A stretch of DNA of 60,668 nt from Flavobacteriales bacterium UBA1958 (lineage in GTDB: Bacteria; Bacteroidota; Bacteroidia; Flavobacteriales_D; Sanyastnellaceae). This document shows, piece after piece, positions 1 through 7,314 of this stretch; within the stretch, counting starts at the first letter, position 1; every line of letters begins with the position of its first letter. The position numbers were made by a program, and so were the translations under genes. The notes under the pieces are model-generated. The model worked only from the letters and a program-made list of their open reading frames with translations. It was not told the origin of the DNA and made no database searches. Location: the NCBI GenBank assembly GCA_002336675.1, contig DDEI01000053.1:2459-63126 (forward strand), read 5' to 3'.

Positions 1-1148
1 GTTTTTTCTATTTCTTCCTGAAACTTCAATCCACGTAGAGGGCCGAAAGAAGCATATGCATCTGTAAGATTATCATCTATTTCGACCACCATTCCTGAGT
101 TTGCATATGGATTATTCCTTTTGCTAGGACTCCAGCCATTACTAACCACAGAACCAATTTCGGTAGCGCATGGAGCTATAATTCCACCTGGACACATACA
201 GAAACTGTAAACTCCTTTACCATCCACTTGATGAACTAAACTGTATGAAGCTTGGGGCAAGTATTCGGAGGAACGTTCGCCATGATATTGTATACTATTA
301 ATGAGTTCCTGCGGATGTTCTATTCGAACGCCTAAAGAAAAAGGTTTGTACTCGATTTTTATTTCTTTTCGGTGAAGTAGTTCGAAAATATCTCGGGCTG
401 AATGTCCAGTTGCTAAAACTACTTCATTCACATCTATTTTTTTAGAGCGATTAATTTCTATGCGTTGCAACAGACCTTTATCCAAATCCAAATCAGTTAA
501 CTTATATTCGAAATTGAATTCTCCTCCATAGTTCAATATAGTTTCTCGAATAGCAGTAATAATACTAGGAAGTTTATTCGTTCCAATATGTGGATGAGAA
601 TCAACCATTATCTCGGGGTCTGCGCCATGCTGAACTAGTATACTCAGGACTTTATTAACATCTCCTCTTTTAGTAGAGCGTGTATAAAGTTTTCCATCCG
701 AGTAAGTGCCAGCACCACCTTCTCCAAAACAATAATTTGATTCAGGGTTCAATACATGCTCTTTGTTCAGCTTAGCTAAATCCCTTCTTCTAGACTTAAC
801 ATCTTTTCCTCTCTCAAAAACTATAGGTTTAAGACCGTGCTCTATACAAGCTAAGGCTGCAAACATTCCAGCAGGTCCAGCTCCTATTATGTGAACAGGC
901 TCCGCGTGAGCTACGTTTTTAAAGACAACATTCTGTAAAGGACTAACGATTTCTTCTCCTTTTTCGAAGAGAGCCACGGCTAATTGAATTTTAACCGGTC
1001 TTTTTCTTGCATCGACAGAGCGTTTTTTAATATACCAATCTTTTACATCGCTCTCATACAGGTCACTTTTAGAAAGAGCTAGGTGAAAAATGTATTCATC
1101 TTCGAATGATTTTTGAGGTGAAACGGATATTTGAATAATTTTTGGCAT
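1..1148 (-). CDS. NAD(P)/FAD-dependent dehydrogenase (COG2509-like), 3' end outside window
   Basis: The minus frame is open from an ATG at 1146-1148 to the window edge, giving 382 codons with the C-terminus missing. A dinucleotide-binding motif (GAGPAGMFAALAC) lies near residue 90, after an N-terminal domain of about 85 residues. It is followed by a GEGGAGTYSDGKL segment and a VVLATGHSARDIF segment, which together are typical of COG2509 flavoproteins. These are predicted soluble FAD oxidoreductases whose substrate is unknown. A promoter box (TATTTTTG, minus strand) ends 9 bases before the ATG and supports this start. The gene diverges from the E1 dehydrogenase. Family assignment is confident; a specific reaction cannot be given. 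Confidence 0.88.
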   Translation of the reverse strand, partial: MPKIIQISVSPQKSFEDEYIFHLALSKSDLYESDVKDWYIKKRSVDARKRPVKIQLAVALFEKGEEIVSPLQNVVFKNVAHAEPVHIIGAGPAGMFAALACIEHGLKPIVFERGKDVKSRRRDLAKLNKEHVLNPESNYCFGEGGAGTYSDGKLYTRSTKRGDVNKVLSILVQHGADPEIMVDSHPHIGTNKLPSIITAIRETILNYGGEFNFEYKLTDLDLDKGLLQRIEINRSKKIDVNEVVLATGHSARDIFELLHRKEIKIEYKPFSLGVRIEHPQELINSIQYHGERSSEYLPQASYSLVHQVDGKGVYSFCMCPGGIIAPCATEIGSVVSNGWSPSKRNNPYANSGMVVEIDDNLTDAYASFGPLRGLKFQEEIEK

Positions 1149-1157
1149 ATGTAAGTT

Positions 1158-1165
1158 CAAAAATA
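1158..1165 (-). promoter_or_regulatory. TAnnTTTG promoter box
   Basis: Minus-strand TATTTTTG matches the Bacteroidota -7 consensus. It lies 9 bases before the start of the FAD dehydrogenase. No convincing -33 TTG was seen. Confidence 0.5.
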
Positions 1166-1201
1166 CAGTTTGAAAGGTTCTCTATGAGAAAACCGAATCA
1201 C

Positions 1202-1209
1202 TACTTTTG
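1202..1209 (+). promoter_or_regulatory. TAnnTTTG promoter box for E1 dehydrogenase
   Basis: TACTTTTG is a perfect match to the Bacteroidota -7 box and lies 17 bases before the ATG at 1227. Confidence 0.55.
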
Positions 1210-1226
1210 ACCACTTACCCATAACC

Positions 1227-3221
1227 ATGGTAAATATGCGTTTCAATAGAAGAGGATTTGAGAATGAAGAGCTTCAGGAGGTTTATAAAGCGTTACTGAA
1301 GCCAAGACTAATTGAAGAAAAGATGCTGAGTCAGTTAAGACAAGGTAAAATTTCTAAATGGTTCTCCGGAATAGGCCAGGAAGCTATTTCTGTAGGATTA
1401 ACTTTGGCATTAGATGAGGAAGAGTTTATTCTTCCAATGCACAGAAATTTAGGCGTGTTTACAACCCGTAAAATCCCGTTGCAACGCCTATTTAGTCAGT
1501 TTCAAGGAAAAGCAAACGGTTTCACCAAAGGTAGAGATAGATCTTTTCATTTTGGGTCTATAGAACATCACGTAGTGGGTATGATATCTCATTTAGGTCC
1601 TCAGATGGGCATAGCTGATGGTATAGCTTTAGCTCATAAATTAAAGAAAAGTAAAAAAGCCACTCTTGTGATTACAGGAGATGGTGGTGCTTCTGAAGGT
1701 GATTTTCACGAATCTGTCAATGTAGCAGCCGTATGGGATTTACCGGTAGTCATTTGTGTGGAAAACAATCAATGGGGTCTTTCTACGCCTTCATCAGAGC
1801 AGTTTAAATGTGAATCATTTGCAGATAAGGCTATTGGATATGGAATTCCTCCTGAAAATACATTTTCGATAGATGGAAACAACATCTTAGAGGTGTTGAA
1901 TACCGTTAAAAAAGCAGCTAAAATATGTAGAAAAGGAAACGGGCCTGTGCTGGTAGAATTTAATACTTTTAGAATTAAAGGCCATGAAGAGGCGAGTGGA
2001 ACTAAGTATTATCCTGAGGGACTAATTAAAAAATGGGAGAAGTATGACCCGGTAGACTGCTTTGAAGCTTATCTGCTTCAAAACAGGATAATAAATAAAG
2101 AGCTGAACGAATCGTATAAGCAGAGCATTAAGGAAGAAATAAACATACACTTAAAAAGGGCATTAGCTGAGCCAGCTATAAATGTGAATTTAGATGAAGA
2201 GTTAGGTGATGTATTTGCCCCTTTTAAGGAAGAGGTGTCAGAGCCAGGGGATAATAAATCAGAAATGAGGTTTATAGATGCCATTACAGATGGGTTAAAA
2301 GAGTCTATGAAAAAGTACGATAATCTGGTTCTCATGGGACAAGATATAGCGGAGTATGGCGGAGTATTCAAGGTGACAGACGGGTTCGTAGACTTGTTTG
2401 GTAAGGGAAGGGTTAGAAACACTCCATTATGCGAGTCAGCTATTGTAGGGTCTGCGCTTGGATTGTCTATAAATGGAATGAAAGGCATGATGGAAATGCA
2501 GTTTGCAGATTTTGCTACTTGTGGTTTTAACCAAATAGTAAATAATCTAGCCAAACTAAATTATAGATGGGGAGAAAATGCTGATGTCGTAATAAGGATG
2601 CCTACAGGTGGAGGAATGGCTGCAGGTCCGTTTCACAGTCAATCTAATGAAGCTTGGTTCTTTCATGTGGCTGGGTTGAAAATCGCTTATCCTGCATTTC
2701 CTGAAGACGCGAAAGGAATGTTAATTAGGTCCTTTGAAGACCCTAACCCGGTGTTGTTTTTTGAACATAAAGGATTGTACAGGAGTGTTTCAGCAGAAGT
2801 GGCTGAGGGATATTACTCTATTCCATTTGGTAAGGCCAATGTGGTTAAAAAGGGTGAAAGCATTTCTTTAATTACTTATGGTATGGGAGTGCATTGGGCT
2901 TTAGATTATGCTGAAAAAAATCCTAACCTGAATATTGAAATAGTTGATTTAAGAAGTTTAGCGCCTTTAGACACAGAAACAATTTACGCATCAGTTAGAA
3001 AAACAAATAGGGTTCTAATTCTACATGAAGACAATCTTACTGGAGGTATAGGAGGCGAGCTTCTTTCTTTAATACAAGAAAATTGTTTTGAATATCTTGA
3101 CGCTCCTATAGTGAGATGTGCTAGTTTGGATACACCTGTTCCTTTTGACGCGGCCAAAGAAAACCAATTCATGGCTAAAAGCAGACTTCAGGTCTCTATA
3201 GAAAAGGTGCTGAATTATTAG
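1227..3221 (+). CDS. 2-oxoacid dehydrogenase E1 component, fused alpha and beta subunits
   Basis: This thiamine-diphosphate enzyme decarboxylates a 2-oxoacid and passes the acyl group to an E2 lipoyl enzyme. The alpha half (about residues 15-330) holds the TPP motif, starting GDGGASEGDFHES near residue 150 and closing with ENNQWG. The beta half (about 346-664) begins at EMRFIDAITDGL and contains the transketolase-like pyrimidine-binding and C-terminal domains. Single-chain E1 proteins of about 660 residues are common in Bacteroidota and are usually annotated as branched-chain (2-oxoisovalerate) E1. Substrate choice is inferred from that precedent. No E2 or E3 gene is nearby, so those subunits are encoded elsewhere. 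Confidence 0.93.
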   Translation: MVNMRFNRRGFENEELQEVYKALLKPRLIEEKMLSQLRQGKISKWFSGIGQEAISVGLTLALDEEEFILPMHRNLGVFTTRKIPLQRLFSQFQGKANGFTKGRDRSFHFGSIEHHVVGMISHLGPQMGIADGIALAHKLKKSKKATLVITGDGGASEGDFHESVNVAAVWDLPVVICVENNQWGLSTPSSEQFKCESFADKAIGYGIPPENTFSIDGNNILEVLNTVKKAAKICRKGNGPVLVEFNTFRIKGHEEASGTKYYPEGLIKKWEKYDPVDCFEAYLLQNRIINKELNESYKQSIKEEINIHLKRALAEPAINVNLDEELGDVFAPFKEEVSEPGDNKSEMRFIDAITDGLKESMKKYDNLVLMGQDIAEYGGVFKVTDGFVDLFGKGRVRNTPLCESAIVGSALGLSINGMKGMMEMQFADFATCGFNQIVNNLAKLNYRWGENADVVIRMPTGGGMAAGPFHSQSNEAWFFHVAGLKIAYPAFPEDAKGMLIRSFEDPNPVLFFEHKGLYRSVSAEVAEGYYSIPFGKANVVKKGESISLITYGMGVHWALDYAEKNPNLNIEIVDLRSLAPLDTETIYASVRKTNRVLILHEDNLTGGIGGELLSLIQENCFEYLDAPIVRCASLDTPVPFDAAKENQFMAKSRLQVSIEKVLNY

Positions 3222-3337
3222 CGCTTGCTTGGGCCTGAGTAGTGAGTTCTAAACAAGATTTTGGAATACATGCATTAATTGTGTAATTTACATATTGGTT
3301 ATTTAGATAGTATAAACTAGCCCCTACCTTAATTTCA

Positions 3338-3640
3338 ATGCTCGAAAAAATTCAACTAGTTAGAAATGCTGTTGATGACATTATGAATGATGTTATGGAG
3401 AAAGCATTTCATCATTTAGTGAATTACCCTCAAGATTCAGACTACTTGAATAAGATGATAAAGGATATTCGATCGGACAATGAGTCTTTTGTACACAAGC
3501 TGCATTCGCTCAAAAGGTCTAAAGATGAGATGTCTACTAAAGAAGAGCTAAGTATGTTGACCAAATTACTGAAGAACATAAGTCTAGTATACCTTTCGGA
3601 GCTCCAGAAACTAAAAGAAAAAGACTCGAATAAGACCTAA
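3338..3640 (+). CDS. small conserved-looking hypothetical protein, helical
   Basis: I do not recognise this 100-residue protein. It is hydrophilic and looks entirely alpha-helical, with regularly spaced hydrophobic residues and many Lys and Glu, so a small helical bundle or dimer is plausible. It has no signal peptide and no cysteines. Its stop codon (3638-3640) directly abuts the stop of the convergent membrane protein gene, with no spacer. No clear promoter box lies in the 116 bases upstream. Confidence 0.7.
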   Translation: MLEKIQLVRNAVDDIMNDVMEKAFHHLVNYPQDSDYLNKMIKDIRSDNESFVHKLHSLKRSKDEMSTKEELSMLTKLLKNISLVYLSELQKLKEKDSNKT

Positions 3641-4162
3641 CTAGATTCTTCTGAGACCATCTTTTACTTGCCTAATTTGGGCAGTCATCATTCCTCTCTT
3701 GTCAAGTTTTTTAACTTCTGATAAGAGATTGGTAGCTTCTCTTTTCTTTCTTTTGCTAATCGCTATTACTGCTAATTGAAGCTTAGCTGTAGCCTTGTCT
3801 AAGTCAAGTCTCAGTCCGTTAGAAAGGGATTTTCTAAACATCACTTCGCCTTTAGTTAAGCTTCCTTGTCCACCACCCTGAACTAATGTTAGACCCTGTA
3901 AATAGTAGAAATACCCCCTTGATTTAGAGAATAATCTATCTGGATTTACACGGTTAATCCAAGTCAAACAACTTTCCATTTTACCTCTTCTAAGTGAAAT
4001 GAATGCTATAATTAGTCTTATGCTCCGCGTAACTAGGAACCCAGCTAATCCAGCCAGTAACAGAAGCATAATTCCAAATCCAATATTTCCTTGAGTAAAA
4101 CTATATATACTCCAAGCTAATACCACAGCTACTATTATTCCTTTGATTATTCTAGTATCCAT
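3641..4162 (-). CDS. membrane protein with TPR-like soluble domain
   Basis: This 173-residue protein begins with two hydrophobic segments (about residues 5-22 and 26-58) and continues as a basic helical domain. That domain holds TPR-like pairs, including a GYFYYLQGLTL and a KATAKLQLAVIA segment. Proteins with this layout occur widely in Bacteroidota without an assigned function. A perfect TAGCTTTG box on the minus strand at 4185-4192 provides a promoter. The gene converges on the small helical protein with zero spacing. Its location is probably the inner membrane with the TPR-like part in the cytoplasm (inferred). Confidence 0.8.
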   Translation of the reverse strand: MDTRIIKGIIVAVVLAWSIYSFTQGNIGFGIMLLLLAGLAGFLVTRSIRLIIAFISLRRGKMESCLTWINRVNPDRLFSKSRGYFYYLQGLTLVQGGGQGSLTKGEVMFRKSLSNGLRLDLDKATAKLQLAVIAISKRKKREATNLLSEVKKLDKRGMMTAQIRQVKDGLRRI

Positions 4163-4184
4163 ATTTTTTTTTAATTTACAAGCA

Positions 4185-4192
4185 CAAAGCTA
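4185..4192 (-). promoter_or_regulatory. TAnnTTTG promoter box
   Basis: Minus-strand TAGCTTTG lies 22 bases before the start of the TPR-like membrane protein. Confidence 0.5.
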
Positions 4193-4284
4193 AATATTAA
4201 AGCCTTTCGTTAGGCTGAATTTATAAACACTAATTTTTACTAATTGGGATAAAAAAAGGAACACCATCTATACCTAAATAGTAG

Positions 4285-4292
4285 TAGTTTTG
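4285..4292 (+). promoter_or_regulatory. TAnnTTTG promoter box for ytxJ-miaA operon
   Basis: TAGTTTTG lies 23 bases before the ytxJ ATG. No other promoter is apparent for the next two genes, which follow with gaps of 11 and 0 bases. Confidence 0.55.
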
Positions 4293-4315
4293 GTGTTGGA
4301 TATTAATTAAGTGGT

Positions 4316-4648
4316 ATGACCTGGAAAAAGATAGAGTCTTTAGTTGATTTAAACGAGGCAATGGAAGAAAGTAGAAATAAAAAAGTCATACTTTTTAAGC
4401 ACAGTACTAGATGTTCTGTGAGCATGATGGCTAAAAAGAGTCTAGAGATGTCATGGGATATTTCTCTTGATGAGGTTCAGCCTTACTTTTTAGATTTAAT
4501 TAAGTACAGGAACGTTTCTAATGAAATATCAGCAAAGCTTGAAGTAATTCATCAATCTCCTCAATTAATAGGTGTAAATAATGAAGAGATTTTTTATCAT
4601 GCTAGTCATAGTGCAATTTCGGTTGAGAGTTTAAAAAGCGCTTTATAG
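4316..4648 (+). CDS. ytxJ: YtxJ-type monothiol bacilliredoxin
   Basis: This 110-residue protein has a thioredoxin-like fold of the YtxJ family, which reduces proteins mixed-disulfide-bonded to bacillithiol. The sequence shows the family motif KHSTRCSVS near residues 28-36, with one active-site Cys where a thioredoxin would have CxxC. A QSPQL segment near residue 81 fits the cis-Pro region of the fold. The bacillithiol synthesis gene bshC lies about 40 kb away in this window, which fits use of this thiol by the cell. It is first in an operon with the pRiA4b-like gene and miaA. Confidence 0.87.
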   Translation: MTWKKIESLVDLNEAMEESRNKKVILFKHSTRCSVSMMAKKSLEMSWDISLDEVQPYFLDLIKYRNVSNEISAKLEVIHQSPQLIGVNNEEIFYHASHSAISVESLKSAL

Positions 4649-4659
4649 AAAAGATATAA

Positions 4660-5253
4660 ATGTCAGAAGGAAAAATACTCAAGTTCAGGATTATTCTCGA
4701 TACTGAAGAGGACGTAATAAGAGATATAGAGATTCAAGATGATTGTTCTTTTACAAATGTTCATGAATGTATTCAGCAAAGTTTTGGTTTTTCTGGATTA
4801 GAAATGGCATCATTTTATAGAAGTGATGAGTTTTGGGAAAAAGGAGAAGAGCTTCCCCTGGTAGATATGGGAGGGGCTGAGAATGAAGCCCCCGGACTAG
4901 CCATGAATGACTTGGTACTTAAAGAACACATCAAAGAGAAGCACGAGCGTTTTTTATACGTGTATGATTTTCTCAGAATGTGGTGTTTTTATGTAGAAGT
5001 TATAGAACTTTCAGAGGCCAATCCTGAATTCGACTATCCTTTAATGTCGTTTGAGCTAGGGAAGGCTCCGTCTGAAGACTCTAAAGAAGTTAATTTCTTT
5101 GATGATATAGATCTTGGTGATTTATCTAGTGACTCGAAAGCAGAAAAAACGGGTGACCCAGAGATAGACGCTTACTTGGATGAAATGGATGGTGATGATG
5201 ATTACGAGGATTTAGGTATGGAAAATCTGGATGATTATCAGGATCTGTTTTAA
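4660..5253 (+). CDS. pRiA4b ORF-3-like (MM3350-like) domain protein
   Basis: The first 120 residues follow the pRiA4b ORF-3 pattern: a beta strand with the acidic start KFRIILDTEEDVIRDIEI, an FTNVHECIQQSFGF helix, an ASFYRSDEFW strand and the VYDFLRMWCFYVEV core. The last 75 residues are strongly acidic (Asp and Glu runs) and probably disordered. The domain was first noted on plasmids, but Bacteroidota carry chromosomal copies next to miaA, as here. Its function is unknown. It directly abuts the miaA ATG (zero spacing), so the two are probably translationally coupled. Confidence 0.82.
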   Translation: MSEGKILKFRIILDTEEDVIRDIEIQDDCSFTNVHECIQQSFGFSGLEMASFYRSDEFWEKGEELPLVDMGGAENEAPGLAMNDLVLKEHIKEKHERFLYVYDFLRMWCFYVEVIELSEANPEFDYPLMSFELGKAPSEDSKEVNFFDDIDLGDLSSDSKAEKTGDPEIDAYLDEMDGDDDYEDLGMENLDDYQDLF

Positions 5254-6162
5254 ATGGGATCTAATAAAACAATGATATTTATAGTAGGCCCAACTGCAAT
5301 TGGGAAAACCTCTATAGCCATAGAGTTAGCTAAATTGTTGGGTTGTGAAATTGTCTCTGCGGATTCTCGACAATTTTATAAAGATATTTCTATAGGTACA
5401 GCCAAACCGTCTCTAGAAGAGTTATCTCAAGTTAAACATCACTTCATCGACTTCCTTCCTCTCGAAGACTTATATAGTGCAGGAGATTTCGAGAGAGACG
5501 CTTCGAGTTTCTTAAAGGCTTATTTTAAGAATAATAATGTTTGTATTTGTGTAGGTGGCTCAGGTTTATATGTGAGTGCTTTGTTACACGGTTTAGATGA
5601 TTTACCGTCTTCTGAAAGTGAAAGAGCAGAGCTCAATGAACGACTCGTGAGTGACGGTATTGAGATCCTTCAAGACGAACTAAAAACTATAGATCCAGAG
5701 CATTATGCTGCCATGGATATTCATAATACGCAGCGTTTAATTAGAGCCCTTGAGGTTTGCAGAGTTTCTGGTGAAAAATATTCTAAACTCAGAACCTCTT
5801 CAAATAAAAAAAGACCTTTCCAAAGTATAATTATTGGTCTCAACAGAAACAGAGAAGAACTTTACGATAGAATAAATAGAAGAGTTGATATTATGCTAGA
5901 TGATGGTTTACTAGATGAGGTTAAGTCAGTAATGCCTATGAAACATCTGAACTCATTGCAGACAGTCGGCTATAGGGAGTTTTTTGCTTATTACAGCGGA
6001 GATTATGACATGGAAGAGGCGGTAAGGTTGGTGAAAAGAAACTCAAGAAGGTTTGCTAAAAGACAAGTTACCTGGTTCAAGCGATATAAAGAAATAGAGT
6101 GGTTTCATCCTGAGGACTTTAATGCTATAGTCGCTCATACAAAAGACTTCTTAGCGAAGTAA
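5254..6162 (+). CDS. miaA: tRNA dimethylallyltransferase
   Basis: MiaA transfers a dimethylallyl group from DMAPP to N6 of A37 in tRNAs reading UNN codons. The 302-residue protein has the P-loop GPTAIGKTS near residue 12, the catalytic Asp region SADSRQFYKDISIGTAKPS, the VGGSGLYVSALLHG strand and helix, and the C-terminal TVGYREF motif. Length is normal for the family. It ends an operon with ytxJ and the pRiA4b-like gene. Its last 12 bases overlap the 3' end of the convergent flavoprotein gene. Confidence 0.97.
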   Translation: MGSNKTMIFIVGPTAIGKTSIAIELAKLLGCEIVSADSRQFYKDISIGTAKPSLEELSQVKHHFIDFLPLEDLYSAGDFERDASSFLKAYFKNNNVCICVGGSGLYVSALLHGLDDLPSSESERAELNERLVSDGIEILQDELKTIDPEHYAAMDIHNTQRLIRALEVCRVSGEKYSKLRTSSNKKRPFQSIIIGLNRNREELYDRINRRVDIMLDDGLLDEVKSVMPMKHLNSLQTVGYREFFAYYSGDYDMEEAVRLVKRNSRRFAKRQVTWFKRYKEIEWFHPEDFNAIVAHTKDFLAK

Positions 6163-7260
6163 CTCACTTACTTCTTTTCCTACCAAAGTGCCTATCGCTA
6201 TGCCCATTCCTCCCAATCTTACGCCTGTTACTGTGGTCTCATTTAACCTTTTTATCAGAACTTTTTTAGAATTACCTACTCCCATAATTCCTGTCCATTC
6301 CTGAGAAACTAACTCTTTCTCAACTTGGAAATGATTTTTCAAATACTTTAAGAGATAGGTCTTAAGATGTTCATTTACTTTAAACTCCGAAGTCGATTCT
6401 GTGTTTATGAATTTATTTCTGCCTCCACCTATAAGAATTCTGTCATCTATTTTCCTAAAGTATATATATCCTTTATCATGATGATAAGTAGAGGGTAGGT
6501 CTATACCAGGAAGTTTATCCGTCAGAAGCACTAAATTCCTGGCAGGCATAACTTTGAGTTTAGGAATCATAGAGTTAGTGAGACCATTTGTACAGACAGC
6601 TATTTGGTTCGAGTGAATAAGATGATTTCCAAATAAGACATTCTTAGACCCTTCTTGAATCTTGGCTTCTGCGCCACAGTAAATCTCAATATTATTTTCT
6701 TGACATAATTTTTTCCATGCCTGAATCATTTTTCCAGGATTAAGTTTACCCTCTAATGAATTAGATATTGCATTTTCATATCCAGTTAAACAGCTGGGTA
6801 CATCGGTGGTTTTGTAAGTGGAATCTTTTCCTGTAATACTTTTTAGTGTATTATTTAACTCTTCTAAATAGTCACAGACGTCATGGAATTCGTTTTTTTG
6901 AGAAAAATCAAAAAGTTCAGTTCCACCACATGAGAAGTAATCAAGGTTGGACTCACCTAAAGTTTTTCTCAATAAAAGCAACCCTCTATATCTTTTTTCT
7001 GCCAAGGTTGAAACCTCATTCATACTCATCCCAGAAGTGAGGTCATCTACTAATTCTCCAGCACTCCCGAAACACGCGAAACCCGCATTTCTAGTGCTGG
7101 CAGCAGTGCTGATAGGAAATTTTTCTAAAACCACTATTTTCCATTCGGGGTGCAGAAGTCGTGTGTGATAAGCAGCAGATAGACCTGTAATACCACCACC
7201 TATGATTGTTAAATCTGCTCTGTCGGTAATAAACTGCCTTTCCCAATAACTAAAATTCAT
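6151..7260 (-). CDS. DadA-like FAD-dependent amino acid oxidoreductase
   Basis: This 369-residue protein has an N-terminal FAD-binding Rossmann motif (DLTIIGGGITGLSAAYH, about residues 16-32) followed by VVLEK, which binds the adenosine ribose. The remainder matches the DAO/DadA fold, with a C-terminal GGMGIAIGTLVGKEV segment that closes over FAD. The family oxidises D-amino acids, glycine or N-methyl amines; the substrate here cannot be told. It has no signal peptide, so it should be cytosolic. It overlaps miaA tail to tail by 12 bases and diverges from the large TPR protein over a 54-base region rich in inverted repeats. Confidence 0.88.
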   Translation of the reverse strand: MNFSYWERQFITDRADLTIIGGGITGLSAAYHTRLLHPEWKIVVLEKFPISTAASTRNAGFACFGSAGELVDDLTSGMSMNEVSTLAEKRYRGLLLLRKTLGESNLDYFSCGGTELFDFSQKNEFHDVCDYLEELNNTLKSITGKDSTYKTTDVPSCLTGYENAISNSLEGKLNPGKMIQAWKKLCQENNIEIYCGAEAKIQEGSKNVLFGNHLIHSNQIAVCTNGLTNSMIPKLKVMPARNLVLLTDKLPGIDLPSTYHHDKGYIYFRKIDDRILIGGGRNKFINTESTSEFKVNEHLKTYLLKYLKNHFQVEKELVSQEWTGIMGVGNSKKVLIKRLNETTVTGVRLGGMGIAIGTLVGKEVSELLR

Positions 7261-7278
7261 ATTTTTACGTTATAATTT

Positions 7279-7293
7279 TACCAAGTTTTGGTA
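7279..7293. repeat. inverted repeat in divergent promoter region
   Basis: TACCAA GTT TTGGTA is a perfect 6-base inverted repeat with a 3-base centre, in the 54 bases between two divergent genes. It could be an operator, which is an inference from position and symmetry. Confidence 0.4.
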
Positions 7294-7296
7294 GAA

Positions 7297-7314
7297 ATTT
7301 GTTATTAAACAAAT
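7297..7314. repeat. inverted repeat abutting a start codon
   Basis: ATTTGTT ATTA AACAAAT is a perfect 7-base inverted repeat ending on the base before the ATG at 7315. It could be a protein-binding site or an RNA hairpin over the ribosome landing site. Confidence 0.4.

Noticed and set aside
2078..2554. 158-codon minus-strand open frame inside the E1 gene
   Set aside because: It is antisense to a well-conserved enzyme, has low-complexity Ser/Leu-rich composition and no promoter.
4660..5253. IS1096-type transposon passenger gene indicating a mobile element
   Set aside because: No transposase, inverted repeats or target duplication surround it; it sits in an operon with housekeeping genes.
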